A stretch of 57,701 nt of DNA, taken from contig JAJFJF010000001.1 in the NCBI GenBank assembly GCA_021774255.1, forward strand, positions 1 to 57,701, written 5' to 3'. Origin of the DNA: Gammaproteobacteria bacterium (lineage in GTDB: Bacteria; Pseudomonadota; Gammaproteobacteria; JAJFJF01). Positions within the stretch are counted from its first letter, which is position 1. Each line of letters starts with the position of its first letter. Below the pieces are notes generated by a model. That model did no database searches and was not told the origin of the DNA. It saw nothing but the letters and a program-made list of their open reading frames with translations. This document shows, piece by piece, positions 27,543-36,296 of this stretch. The translations under genes were made by a program, and so were the position numbers.

Positions 27543-28727
27543 TCAGTTGATTGGGCCGTCAGGCTGGCCGTCACCAACGTTAGCAGCAGAAGCTGCAAAC
27601 TGGGAGCCTCTCTTGTTTCTCCCTTTTTGCGATCCTTTTTTCTTCCTTCCCTGCGATCCTGAGCCGTTTCCCGGAGGAGGCGTGTCTCGGCTGCCTCCCG
27701 ATCCTGCGCTACTGCTGGCTCTTCGCATTCTGCCGGCATTCGAGTGCAGAAAAGTGGCTGTCCAGGTAAAGGAGCTGCTTGTTGAAAAGAATCCACCTTG
27801 TGTTGCTCTGGCAAGTATTTTTGCAACTGCTTCCCAAAAAGATGTTTCTAGCGTAGTTTCGCCAGTGACGATAGTGAATCGAACGGAGCTGAAGAAAACA
27901 AGAGGGCGTTTCTTAACTTCTTCCGTTTGTTCTACATCACCATAGCCGGAAGGGTCAAAGCAAACAAGGGTGGGTTGGGGAGATTTGTCGGTCTCGTAGA
28001 GTACTAATGCTACAGCAATAGCACGCGTGCTCCCGATCCCTGAGGAGCATCTTAAAATAGCACCAACAGAGCACCTATCATGATCGCGATGAAGTAAAAA
28101 GAGTTGTTTCCAGAATGCTTCTAATTGTTGTGGCTGTTCAGCAAGGGAGGGAGTAAGCTTGCATGTTATTTCAGCATTATCAAATATAGCCAAAGTATGA
28201 GGCTCAACGATTGCGTGTAATGCATCTCTAACGGAGACACTTCTGTTCCCGAGTTTGTCTTGGGTCACTTCACTCCCTGTATCCATCCAACTGTAGACAA
28301 TTTTGTTAGTGACGCTTGTTGGCTTGGTACCGGAAAGAAGGGTGCTGAGGGCAATGAGGCAATATGCTTCGCTGCCAGTTGTGCGTGCTACTCCAGCCCT
28401 ACCCGCGAGGCCATAGGCAGGTGTTGTTGGTATTTCTAAGGTTTTGCCTGAATGAGCTGAAGAAAGGCGAGGGTTAGTGAGTCCTGTTCTCTCCTTTTTT
28501 TTGCTTGTTGGTTTTGCTGATACTTCTTCTGTTATTTTCTTCTTGGGTTTGATACTGGGTGTTGTATCACTGTGATGACCAAAACAACCACAGCAGCCAT
28601 CATCATCATCATACTCGAATTGCTCATCTTCAGGAGGGTCATCTCCAGTGGGTTGCCTCAGCTTTTGTTTTTCTTCAGGAGTGCCTGAGTGCGAGTCATC
28701 GTCACAGCAGGAAGAGCATCCTCCCAT
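27543..28727 (-). CDS. Accessory protein with N-myristoylation/palmitoylation-like N-terminus
   Basis: 394 residues, no family recognised. It begins MGGCSSCC: Gly2, small residues and Ser6 fit the eukaryotic N-myristoyltransferase consensus, and Cys4, Cys7 and Cys8 could be palmitoylated. Residues 10-100 are charged and disordered, with a second Cys cluster DDDDGCCGCFGHH near 40-50. About 125-320 is a globular domain (EAYCLIALSTLLSG; RDALHAIVEPHTLAIFDNAE; DRCSVGAILRCSSGIGSTRAIAVALVLYE; TLVCFDPSGYGD). The early Cys after small or aromatic residues and the FDPSGYGD strand loosely recall papain-like peptidases, but no catalytic His is identified. The tail is Ser/Gly-rich and basic (GRKKKGSQKGRNKRG). 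No bacterial signal peptide. It sits alone between sppA and maf with its own upstream motif. Confidence 0.7.
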   Translation of the reverse strand: MGGCSSCCDDDSHSGTPEEKQKLRQPTGDDPPEDEQFEYDDDDGCCGCFGHHSDTTPSIKPKKKITEEVSAKPTSKKKERTGLTNPRLSSAHSGKTLEIPTTPAYGLAGRAGVARTTGSEAYCLIALSTLLSGTKPTSVTNKIVYSWMDTGSEVTQDKLGNRSVSVRDALHAIVEPHTLAIFDNAEITCKLTPSLAEQPQQLEAFWKQLFLLHRDHDRCSVGAILRCSSGIGSTRAIAVALVLYETDKSPQPTLVCFDPSGYGDVEQTEEVKKRPLVFFSSVRFTIVTGETTLETSFWEAVAKILARATQGGFFSTSSSFTWTATFLHSNAGRMRRASSSAGSGGSRDTPPPGNGSGSQGRKKKGSQKGRNKRGSQFAASAANVGDGQPDGPIN

Positions 28728-28756
28728 GGTACTGAAATATTGCTTTCTTACACTAG

Positions 28757-28776
28757 TAGGGTAACAGTGGGATGTA
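28757..28776 (-). promoter_or_regulatory. Accessory-gene upstream motif, copy 3
   Basis: On the minus strand: TACATCCCACTGTTACCCTA, ending 29 bases before the ATG of the myristoylation-motif gene. It differs from the 42708 copy at three positions. Confidence 0.7.
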
Positions 28777-28853
28777 TGTTTTTTTCAAGAGTTTGCAGAG
28801 CTTGCTTTTTAGATTGCTTGAGCGAAATTTAGTGGCTGGCCAGGCTTTCGGCG

Positions 28854-28912
28854 AGCCATTTTTTGCGGCACGCTACGCGCTTTGCGCTCCGCTACCACCG
28901 AAAAAATACTCG
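28854..28912. repeat. Palindromic REP-like element
   Basis: Outer arms GAGCCATTTTTTGCGG and CCACCGAAAAAATACTC are imperfect inverted repeats. The centre is CGCTACGCGC-TTT-GCGCTCCGCTA, also self-complementary. It lies between the accessory gene and maf; a short relative (GCGCTACGCGCTCAGCGC) is at 57029-57046 in the right-hand element. Function unknown; it may be a dispersed palindrome or a transcript end. Confidence 0.45.
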
Positions 28913-29001
28913 GCCTGCGCCTGGCGGACGATCTGCAAGGTCTGAAAACGCAGAGGGTGTAGTAAAAAATGTAAGAGCATCGCTCTGATGTGGGCAGGAG
29001 G

Positions 29002-29589
29002 TTAGTTGGTAAGAATACACCTGCCTTCTTTAGCCAATAATCCCGTCAGCTGAATCAATGGCAAGCCTATTAAGGCATTGGGATCGCGGCCTTCAAAAGA
29101 CTCTGTTAAGACAATCCCTAATCCTTCTGATTTAAAGCTCGCGGCACAATGGTAGGGTTGTTCTTTTTGTAGGTAAGCTTCTATTTGCTCATCCGAAAGC
29201 GAGCGAAAGGTCACATAAAAGGGTTCAATCACAACGTGTTCGTGATTTTTCGGTGCATTTAGCAGGCACATTGCAGTGTAAAAAGTCACGCGGTGGCCGC
29301 TCAGTGCTTTGAGTTGTGCCGTGGCGTTCTCGTGGGTGCCTGGCTTGCCAAATATTTTGCCATCCAGCATAGCCACTTGATCCGCGCCAATAATAAGCGC
29401 TTCAGGATGCGTTTGGGCGACTTTCCTGGCTTTTTCACGCGCTAGCCTTTCCACCATTGTTTCGACTGTTTCGTGGGGAAGCGGGGTTTCATCAATGTCT
29501 GGTGAGACACACTCGTATTCAATATGAAGTTTGTCGAGTAGCGCTTTTCGAGAAGGGGAGCCGGACCCCAGGATAAGTGTTTGTTTCAT
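29002..29589 (-). CDS. maf: Maf-family nucleoside triphosphate pyrophosphatase (YceF-like)
   Basis: House-cleaning enzyme that hydrolyses modified NTPs. 195 residues. Starts with LILGSGSPSRKALLDKLHIEYECVSPDIDE, followed by LIIGADQVAMLDGKIFGKP and a late SFKSEGLG...RDPNALIGLPL block. Divergent from rpmF as in E. coli, but the DUF177 gene (yceD) normally between them is missing here. Confidence 0.92.
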   Translation of the reverse strand: MKQTLILGSGSPSRKALLDKLHIEYECVSPDIDETPLPHETVETMVERLAREKARKVAQTHPEALIIGADQVAMLDGKIFGKPGTHENATAQLKALSGHRVTFYTAMCLLNAPKNHEHVVIEPFYVTFRSLSDEQIEAYLQKEQPYHCAASFKSEGLGIVLTESFEGRDPNALIGLPLIQLTGLLAKEGRCILTN

Positions 29590-29765
29590 ATTGTAATTTA
29601 AGGTGATTGCCTAGCAAATATTTTTAAGGTGGAATAATGCAGGTAGTGCTTTGAACTATTAGCAGCAACAGGCTATCATTAGCACCCCGATTATCCCCTA
29701 AATACCCTTTATTACCCCAAATAGGTAGTAATGTATTTTTACGTTGTTAAAGATTGGAGCATATC

Positions 29766-29972
29766 ATGGCAGTACAAAAAAGTCGTAAGACGCCATCAAA
29801 GCGCGGCATGCGTCGCTCGCATGATGCCTTAACGGGCCCCACATTATCGACTGATAATGTGACGGGTGAAATGCATCACCGTCATCACGTGACCCCCGAT
29901 GGTTTTTACCGTGGGCGTGAGATTCAGATGAGCACCCCGCGTAAAGTAGAAGCCCCCAGCGAAGCTGAGTAG
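29766..29972 (+). CDS. rpmF: 50S ribosomal protein L32
   Basis: 68 residues from ATG 29766, starting [22 protein letters not shown] as in all gammaproteobacterial L32. GGAG at 29756-29759 is the ribosome site, so the in-frame TTG at 29754 is rejected. The C-terminus [17 protein letters not shown] is the expected bL32 fold without the four zinc Cys. First gene of the rpmF-plsX-fab cluster. Confidence 0.96.
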   Translation: MAVQKSRKTPSKRGMRRSHDALTGPTLSTDNVTGEMHHRHHVTPDGFYRGREIQMSTPRKVEAPSEAE

Positions 29973-29993
29973 TCTTCAGTACGGTTTAGTACA

Positions 29994-31031
29994 TTGACTA
30001 ATCTCACCATTTCTTTGGATGCCATGGGTGGCGACTACGGCCCCAGTGTGGTCGTGCCAGCGGCGTTGCGTAGCTTATCCAGGCATCCCGATCTGCATCT
30101 CATTTTAGTGGGCGACAAAACACGCCTGCAAGAAGCGTTGGCTTCAGAACAGGCCAGCGAAAATCCCCGCTTAACGATTCATCATGCATCACAGCAAGTG
30201 ATGATGGATGAAGAACCGGGTTTGGCCCTGCGCAATAAAAAAGACTCTTCCATGCGGGTTGCCATCAATTTGGTTAAAGAGGGCGAAGCGCAAGCCTGCG
30301 TCAGCGCGGGTAACACCGGTGCACTGGTGGCCACGGCACGTTTTGTCTTAAAGATGATCCCCGGTATTTCACGGCCAGCGATTATTGCCGCTTTACCCAG
30401 CACAACCGAAGCGTGCCTGAGCGTGCGCATGTTAGATTTGGGCGGCAATGTGGAATGCACGGCCGAACACTTATTGCAGTTTGCTTTGATTGGTTCGACC
30501 TTAACGTCAGCCGTTGAGAAAATCGAAGCGCCATCGGTTGCCTTATTAAATGTGGGCGCTGAATCCATCAAAGGCAACGATTTAGTGAAAGAAGCCGCGC
30601 CGCTGCTGGAAGCGCACCCTGACATTAATTATGTGGGATTTGTGGAAGGGGATGAAATATACAGTGGCAATGTGCGTGTGATTGTCTGCGATGGTTTTGT
30701 GGGCAACGTGGCCTTGAAAACATCCGAAGGCGTTGCCAAAACCTTAAACTATTTTATGAAACGCGCCTTTAATCGCAATCTGTTGACGCGCTTAGTCGCG
30801 GCGATTGCGCGCCCAGTGCTGCGTAGCGGCTTAAAGAGTTTTGACCCGAAACGTTACAATGGTGCGAGTTTACTAGGTTTAAACGGCATTGTGATTAAAA
30901 GCCATGGCGGCGCTGATGCCTTGGCGTATAGTTATGCCATTGAAGAAGCACTGCATGAAGCGCGTAGTAATATTGTCAAAAAAATTACCCACAAGCTTAC
31001 GCAATTAGCCAATGAGTCAATAGCAACATGA
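29994..31031 (+). CDS. plsX: Phosphate acyltransferase PlsX
   Basis: Converts acyl-ACP to acyl-phosphate for phospholipid synthesis. 345 residues. Typical blocks: LDAMGGDYGPSVVVPAAL, SVRMLDLGGNVECTAEHLLQFA, FVEGDEIYSGNVRVIVCDGFVGNVALKTSEG and SHGGADALAYSYAIEEA. The start appears to be TTG 29994 (TNLTISLDAMGG), since no ATG precedes the conserved part; no strong ribosome site is seen. Overlaps fabH by ATGA. Confidence 0.95.
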   Translation: MTNLTISLDAMGGDYGPSVVVPAALRSLSRHPDLHLILVGDKTRLQEALASEQASENPRLTIHHASQQVMMDEEPGLALRNKKDSSMRVAINLVKEGEAQACVSAGNTGALVATARFVLKMIPGISRPAIIAALPSTTEACLSVRMLDLGGNVECTAEHLLQFALIGSTLTSAVEKIEAPSVALLNVGAESIKGNDLVKEAAPLLEAHPDINYVGFVEGDEIYSGNVRVIVCDGFVGNVALKTSEGVAKTLNYFMKRAFNRNLLTRLVAAIARPVLRSGLKSFDPKRYNGASLLGLNGIVIKSHGGADALAYSYAIEEALHEARSNIVKKITHKLTQLANESIAT

Positions 31032-31990
31032 GTTATACACGCATTCTTGGAACAGGTGCTTACCTGCCTGAAAAGATCTTGACCAACCATGATCTTGAAA
31101 AAATCGTGGAGACAACAGATGAGTGGATTGTCAACCGTACCGGTATTCGTGAACGACGTATTGCTGGCAAAGACGATACCGCCTCGACCATGGCGTATCA
31201 TGCGGCGCAACAAGCGTTAGCTGCTGCGAATTTGACAGCAAACGATATCGATTTAATCATTGTCTCAACCGGCATGCCGGATAACCTCTTTCCGAGCACG
31301 GCTTGTTTACTGCAAAAACACTTGGGCATTAGCACGATCCCTGCTTTTGATATTCAAGCGGCTTGTGCAGGCTTTATTTATGCGATGAGCATCGCCGACC
31401 ATTATATTCGTGGCGGTGGCGCTGAGCGTGTATTGATTGTGGGCAGTGAAGTCATGTCCAAATTGGTGGACTGGACCGATCGCAAAACCTGCGTGTTATT
31501 TGGTGACGGTGCCGGTGCAGCTGTTTTAGGTAAAAGCGATGTGCCAGGCATTATTTCCACCCATATTCATGCCGATGGTCGTCATGAAGAATTATTATAT
31601 GCGCCGAACTATTTAGCCAATCCCGAGGTTGCTGTGGAATCTTCTGTGGTGAATATGCAAGGCAGCAGTGTGTTTAAATTTGCGGTAAACACCTTAAGCC
31701 GTGCGGTGACGGAGATCTTAGCGGCTAATAATATGGATAAATCAGAGATTGATTGGCTCGTACCCCATCAAGCTAACTTTCGTATTATTGATCGCATGGC
31801 AAAACAACTTCAGTTGCCAATGTCACAAGTCATTGTGACCTTAGACGAGCTGGGCAATACTTCTAGCGCCTCTATTCCCATGGCGTTAGATAGAGCCGTG
31901 CGTGATGGACGCATTCAACCTGGACAAACCTTACTGCTAGAAGGATTTGGTGGTGGTTTTGTGTGGGGCTCAGCACTCATCAAATATTAA
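31028..31990 (+). CDS. fabH: 3-oxoacyl-ACP synthase III (FabH)
   Basis: Condenses acetyl-CoA with malonyl-ACP to start fatty-acid synthesis. 320 residues. Catalytic triad visible: Cys in IQAACAGFIYAMS (about 112), His in VPHQANFRIID (about 247) and Asn in ELGNTSSASIPMAL (about 277). C-terminal GFGGGFVWGSALIKY is conserved. Coupled to plsX by ATGA overlap. Confidence 0.96.
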   Translation: MSYTRILGTGAYLPEKILTNHDLEKIVETTDEWIVNRTGIRERRIAGKDDTASTMAYHAAQQALAAANLTANDIDLIIVSTGMPDNLFPSTACLLQKHLGISTIPAFDIQAACAGFIYAMSIADHYIRGGGAERVLIVGSEVMSKLVDWTDRKTCVLFGDGAGAAVLGKSDVPGIISTHIHADGRHEELLYAPNYLANPEVAVESSVVNMQGSSVFKFAVNTLSRAVTEILAANNMDKSEIDWLVPHQANFRIIDRMAKQLQLPMSQVIVTLDELGNTSSASIPMALDRAVRDGRIQPGQTLLLEGFGGGFVWGSALIKY

Positions 31991-32004
31991 AGGTTGGCGT
32001 AAAG

Positions 32005-32958
32005 ATGACAGCAACATTTGGGTTTGTTTTTCCGGGGCAAGGCTCGCAATCCGTGGGCATGTTGGCGGATGTGGCAGCGCAATTTCCTGAACTTAAAAAA
32101 ACGTTTTCTGAAGCAAGTGACGCCTTGGGGTATGACTTGTGGCAGTTAGCAAGTAGCGGTCCCGCCGAGAAATTGGACGACACCGCCCATGCTCAGCCTG
32201 CTATTTTAACGGCAAGTGTCGCCGTGTGGCGCTTATGGCACGGGCGCAACCAGCAGCTACCCAGTGTATTAGCGGGTCACAGTTTAGGGGAATACAGCGC
32301 ATTGGTGTGTGCAGACAGTTTAGATTTTAGTGAAGCGGTGCAACTGGTGGCTGAACGGGGTCGCCTCATGCAAGCGGCTGTGCCGGCCGGTACCGGTGCC
32401 ATGGCCGCCGTGATTGGCTTAGCAGATGACGATGTGGTGTCGCTGTGTGAACAAGCCACCGCCCATTTTTCAGATCAAGCATACAGTGTCACGGCTGCCA
32501 ACTTTAATTCGCCCGGGCAAGTGGTGATTGCCGGTCACACAGATGCCGTATTACACGCCATGGCACTTGCCAAAACCAAGGGTGCACGCATGGTAAAACA
32601 ATTAGCCGTGAGCGTGCCTTCGCATTGTGCCCTCATGCAACCCGCGGCAGAAAAATTTGTGGAGACTTTACAAAAAGTGAATGTGCGTTCGCCGCAGGTT
32701 GCCGTGATAAACAATGTCGATGTGGCAGCGGCAACAGAGCCGGATGCTATTCGCGATGCACTGGTGCGTCAGCTTTATTCGCCGGTGCGCTGGGTGGAAA
32801 CCGTACAGCATATTGCCAATACCGGTGTGAAAACGATTTACGAATGTGGACCGGGTAACGTGCTCACGGGCTTAAATAAACGCATCGATAAAACACTCGA
32901 ATATGACGTGTTGGCAACCGTACCTGAGCTCGATACCAACAGCCGTGAGGTAAGTTAA
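32005..32958 (+). CDS. fabD: Malonyl-CoA:ACP transacylase FabD
   Basis: Moves malonyl from CoA to ACP. 317 residues from ATG 32005 (FGFVFPGQGSQSVGML). Nucleophile Ser in LAGHSLGEYSAL, Arg in ERGRLMQ, and His in VSVPSHCALM. 14 bases after fabH. Confidence 0.96.
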   Translation: MTATFGFVFPGQGSQSVGMLADVAAQFPELKKTFSEASDALGYDLWQLASSGPAEKLDDTAHAQPAILTASVAVWRLWHGRNQQLPSVLAGHSLGEYSALVCADSLDFSEAVQLVAERGRLMQAAVPAGTGAMAAVIGLADDDVVSLCEQATAHFSDQAYSVTAANFNSPGQVVIAGHTDAVLHAMALAKTKGARMVKQLAVSVPSHCALMQPAAEKFVETLQKVNVRSPQVAVINNVDVAAATEPDAIRDALVRQLYSPVRWVETVQHIANTGVKTIYECGPGNVLTGLNKRIDKTLEYDVLATVPELDTNSREVS

Positions 32959-32960
32959 AT

Positions 32961-33710
32961 ATGGACAATATTTTTGATAACAAAGTGGCGTTGGTCACAG
33001 GTGCAAGCCGCGGCATTGGGCAAGCGATTGCCTTGTTACTGGCAAAGCAGGGTGCACGTGTTATCGGCACCGCCACCACGGCAGCCGGTGCCGAAAAAAT
33101 CACTGAGCACTTTAAACGCGAAGGGGTGACAGGGCGCGGCCTTGAATTAAGTGTGAATTCACAAGAAAGCATTGATGCAGTGCTTTCACAGATGACGAGC
33201 GAATGGGAGGCGCCAGCCATTTTAGTGAATAACGCTGGGATCACGCGCGATAACTTATTAATGCGTTTAAAAGAGGAAGAGTGGGATGAGGTCATTGACA
33301 CCAACTTAAAAGCTATCTTCCGTTTAAGCAAAGCCACTGTCCGTGCGATGATGAAAGCCCGATGGGGCCGCATTGTGAATATTACGTCTGTTGTGGGTGT
33401 CAGCGGCAACCCCGGGCAAACCAATTATTGTGCCGCAAAAGCCGGTTTGATTGGGTTTAGCAAATCACTCGCTCAAGAGCTGGCCTCACGTAACATTACC
33501 GTGAATAACGTTGCACCAGGCTTTATTCAAACGGATATGACGAATAAGCTCCCAGCGGCCCAGAAAGAGGCCTTAGAGGCCAGTATTCCAGTAGGACGTG
33601 TAGGGCGCCCTGATGAAATCGCAGCAGCAGTGGCCTTTCTGGCCTCTCCTGCGGCAAGCTATATTACAGGTGAAACCTTGCATGTGAATGGCGGCATGTA
33701 CATGGCATAA
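32961..33710 (+). CDS. fabG: 3-oxoacyl-ACP reductase FabG
   Basis: NADPH-dependent SDR of fatty-acid elongation. 249 residues: TGASRGIGQAIA cofactor loop, NNAGITRDNLLM, catalytic Ser (NITSVVG), Tyr and Lys in QTNYCAAKAGLIGFSKS, and a C-terminal VNGGMYMA. Two bases after fabD. Confidence 0.96.
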   Translation: MDNIFDNKVALVTGASRGIGQAIALLLAKQGARVIGTATTAAGAEKITEHFKREGVTGRGLELSVNSQESIDAVLSQMTSEWEAPAILVNNAGITRDNLLMRLKEEEWDEVIDTNLKAIFRLSKATVRAMMKARWGRIVNITSVVGVSGNPGQTNYCAAKAGLIGFSKSLAQELASRNITVNNVAPGFIQTDMTNKLPAAQKEALEASIPVGRVGRPDEIAAAVAFLASPAASYITGETLHVNGGMYMA

Positions 33711-33864
33711 TTAGGCGGCTGACTAAAAATAAGTGTCTTTGAGACTTGCAACCAAGCCTGATTTCACTACACTACGCAGCTAGGATTGCCCGTAAATTAA
33801 AGCGGCCTCAAGGAATGTCTACTATAACAGCAGGTTAACGACTATCCACTGTGATAATTTCGTG

Positions 33865-33901
33865 CTTTTCCCTTCACATTGATGGGAAAAGAAAATTTTT
33901 T
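33865..33901 (+). terminator. Hairpin and T-tract in the acpP leader
   Basis: CTTTTCCC (33865-33872), 11-base loop, GGGAAAAG (33884-33891), then AAAATTTTTT. It fits an intrinsic terminator or attenuator placed only about 21 bases before the acpP ATG, between fabG and acpP. Confidence 0.6.
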
Positions 33902-33922
33902 GATAACTAAAGGAGTGTATTG

Positions 33923-34162
33923 ATGAGCTCTGTTGAAGATCGTGTAAAGAAAATTGTATCTGAGCAATTAGGTGTTGAAGAAGATAAAGTCAAAAATGAA
34001 GCTTCATTTGTTGATGATCTTGGTGCGGATTCATTGGATACCGTTGAATTAGTGATGGCTTTAGAAGAGGAATTTGAAACAGAAATTCCAGATGATGAAG
34101 CTGAGAAAATCACAACGGTACAAATGGCAATCAAATATATCAGCGAACACCAAGCAGCTTAA
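33923..34162 (+). CDS. acpP: Acyl carrier protein
   Basis: 79 residues, strongly acidic; phosphopantetheine Ser in [19 protein letters not shown]. Carries acyl chains in fatty-acid and lipid A synthesis. ATG 33923 is preceded by AAAGGAG at 33910-33916. A 212-base gap separates it from fabG, so it probably has its own promoter. Confidence 0.97.
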   Translation: MSSVEDRVKKIVSEQLGVEEDKVKNEASFVDDLGADSLDTVELVMALEEEFETEIPDDEAEKITTVQMAIKYISEHQAA

Positions 34163-34201
34163 TTCGCTTACTAAATTAGTGCTGATTGTGGAGAGAGTGG
34201 T

Positions 34202-35431
34202 TTGACGAAACGACGTGTAGTAGTCACTGGCTTAGGTGCGCTGACGCCTATAGGCAATACAGTGAAAACCTCCTGGGATAATTTACTGGCCGGTAAAAGC
34301 GGGGCAGGTCCCATCACGCATTTTGATGTGTCAGAAATGACCACCAAATTTGCGGCGATGATCAAAGACTTTGATGTTGATAAGTACATGCCCCCAAAAG
34401 AGTCACGTAGGCTCGATCCTTTTATTCGTTATGCGGTGGCTGCAAGCGTGCAAGCTGTCGAAGACGCAGGCTTGGATGTCAGTAAACCGAATCCGCGTGT
34501 CGGTGTGGCGATAGGCTCAGGTATTGGTGGTTTAGGGGTGATTGAAGAAACCCGCGATATCTTGGTCAATTCGGGGCCTCGTCGTGTCTCTCCTTTCTTT
34601 ATTCCCGGCAGTATTATTAATATGGCTGCGGGCGTGGTCTCTATTCGTTATGGCTTTCAAGGACCCAATTTCAGTATTGTGTCAGCCTGTACAACGGGTG
34701 GTCATAATATTGGTTATGCTGCACGTACGATTGCCTATGGCGATGCGGATGTGATGCTTGCGGGTGGTGCTGAAAAAGCCAGCGTGCCGCTAGGCGTTTC
34801 AGGTTTTGGTGCAGCGCGTGCGCTCTCAACGCGAAACGATGCACCTGACAAAGCCAGCCGCCCTTGGGATAAAGACAGAGATGGCTTCTTGCTCGGTGAC
34901 GGTGCAGGTACGCTGGTCTTAGAAGAATATGAACATGCTAAAAAGCGTGGTGCCCCTATTTATGCTGAGCTTATTGGTTTTGGTATGAGCGCCGATGCGT
35001 ATCATATGACGGCGCCTTCGGGTGAAGGTGCAGTTGCTTGTATGCGCAATACGCTAAAAGATGCCGGCGTTAACCCCGAAGACATTGATTACATTAATGC
35101 GCATGGTACCTCCACACCGGCCGGCGACAAAGGTGAGAGTGATGCCGTCAAAGCAGCTTTTGGCGACCATGCTTATAAGCTGGCAGTGAGCTCGACTAAA
35201 TCTTCAACCGGTCATTTATTAGGTGCAGCCGGTGCGGTTGAAGCCATCTTCTGCATCCTGGCCATGCGCGATCAAATTGCGCCAGCCACCCTCAATCTAG
35301 AGCACCCTGAAGAAGGTTGTGATTTAGATTACGTTCCCCTCAAACCTCGTGAAATGCCAATTAATATGGTGTTGAACAACTCATTTGGCTTTGGCGGCAC
35401 GAACGCTTCGATGATTTTCAAGAAAGTTTAA
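34202..35431 (+). CDS. fabF: 3-oxoacyl-ACP synthase II (FabF)
   Basis: Elongation condensing enzyme. 409 residues starting at TTG 34202 ([18 protein letters not shown]) with GGAGAGAG upstream. Catalytic Cys in [14 protein letters not shown] (about 163), His in [11 protein letters not shown] (about 303) and [13 protein letters not shown] (about 340). C-terminal [14 protein letters not shown] conserved. Confidence 0.96.
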   Translation: MTKRRVVVTGLGALTPIGNTVKTSWDNLLAGKSGAGPITHFDVSEMTTKFAAMIKDFDVDKYMPPKESRRLDPFIRYAVAASVQAVEDAGLDVSKPNPRVGVAIGSGIGGLGVIEETRDILVNSGPRRVSPFFIPGSIINMAAGVVSIRYGFQGPNFSIVSACTTGGHNIGYAARTIAYGDADVMLAGGAEKASVPLGVSGFGAARALSTRNDAPDKASRPWDKDRDGFLLGDGAGTLVLEEYEHAKKRGAPIYAELIGFGMSADAYHMTAPSGEGAVACMRNTLKDAGVNPEDIDYINAHGTSTPAGDKGESDAVKAAFGDHAYKLAVSSTKSSTGHLLGAAGAVEAIFCILAMRDQIAPATLNLEHPEEGCDLDYVPLKPREMPINMVLNNSFGFGGTNASMIFKKV

Positions 35432-35468
35432 ACCAAGCGATTTATTTTCCAGTTAATTCTCCCGCGCA

Positions 35469-36275
35469 ATGGACCCATATTTCTTAATCAACGGCCAAGC
35501 GCAAAAACAAATTCCAGTAATGGATCGCGGTCTGCAATACGGTGATGGTTTATTTGAAACCATTGCTGTTATCAATGGCAAACCACAGTATTGGGATAAG
35601 CATGAAGCGCGCCTATTGAGAGGCTGCGAGCGCTTGGGTTTTCCTTGCGTTGGTTTTACGCTTTTAAAAGAGGAAGCACTGACATGTGCGGCTAAAGCGG
35701 GCACCCAAAAAGCCGTATTAAAAATTATCTTAACACGTGGTGTCGGTGGCCGAGGCTATCGACCACCTCTTGAGCCAAGCGTCACGCGCATTGTTGCTTT
35801 ATTTCCTTGGCCAGATTATCCAGATGCTTATCAGCAAGAGGGCGTCACTGTTGGCATTTGCCAAACCCGCTGGCCGCACGACCCAGACTTAGCCGGGATA
35901 AAACATCTAAGCTGCTTGCCCCAAGTATTAGCCCGCCAAGAGTGGCAAGATGACCGTATTCAAGAGGGTCTGATGCTGGACTATGAAGATTTCCTCGTCA
36001 GCGGCACAATGAGCAATGTATTTATGGTGCGTGATGGCGCGCTATTAACGCCTGCTATCATAACCTGCGGCATTGAAGGTGTCATGAGAAGTGTTATTCT
36101 TGAACGGGCGATCACTTTGGGATTAAAGTACCAAATAATTCCATTAACACCCGAAGAGTTATTGGCTGCCGATGAAATATTTTTGACCAATAGCCTGATC
36201 TCCATTTGGCCAGTGAAAGAATGTGAAGGCAAAAATTATGCTATTGGCCCCGTCACACAAGCATTGATGTCTTAA
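35469..36275 (+). CDS. pabC: Aminodeoxychorismate lyase PabC
   Basis: Class IV PLP enzyme that releases p-aminobenzoate for folate. 268 residues. DRGLQYGDGLFETIAV, the PLP Lys in LAGIKHLSCLPQVLAR (Cys where Arg is common) and FLTNSLISIWPV identify it. Position between fabF and mltG is the standard gammaproteobacterial order. Confidence 0.93.
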   Translation: MDPYFLINGQAQKQIPVMDRGLQYGDGLFETIAVINGKPQYWDKHEARLLRGCERLGFPCVGFTLLKEEALTCAAKAGTQKAVLKIILTRGVGGRGYRPPLEPSVTRIVALFPWPDYPDAYQQEGVTVGICQTRWPHDPDLAGIKHLSCLPQVLARQEWQDDRIQEGLMLDYEDFLVSGTMSNVFMVRDGALLTPAIITCGIEGVMRSVILERAITLGLKYQIIPLTPEELLAADEIFLTNSLISIWPVKECEGKNYAIGPVTQALMS

Positions 36276-36296
36276 ATAAAGCTTTTATACTATTGA

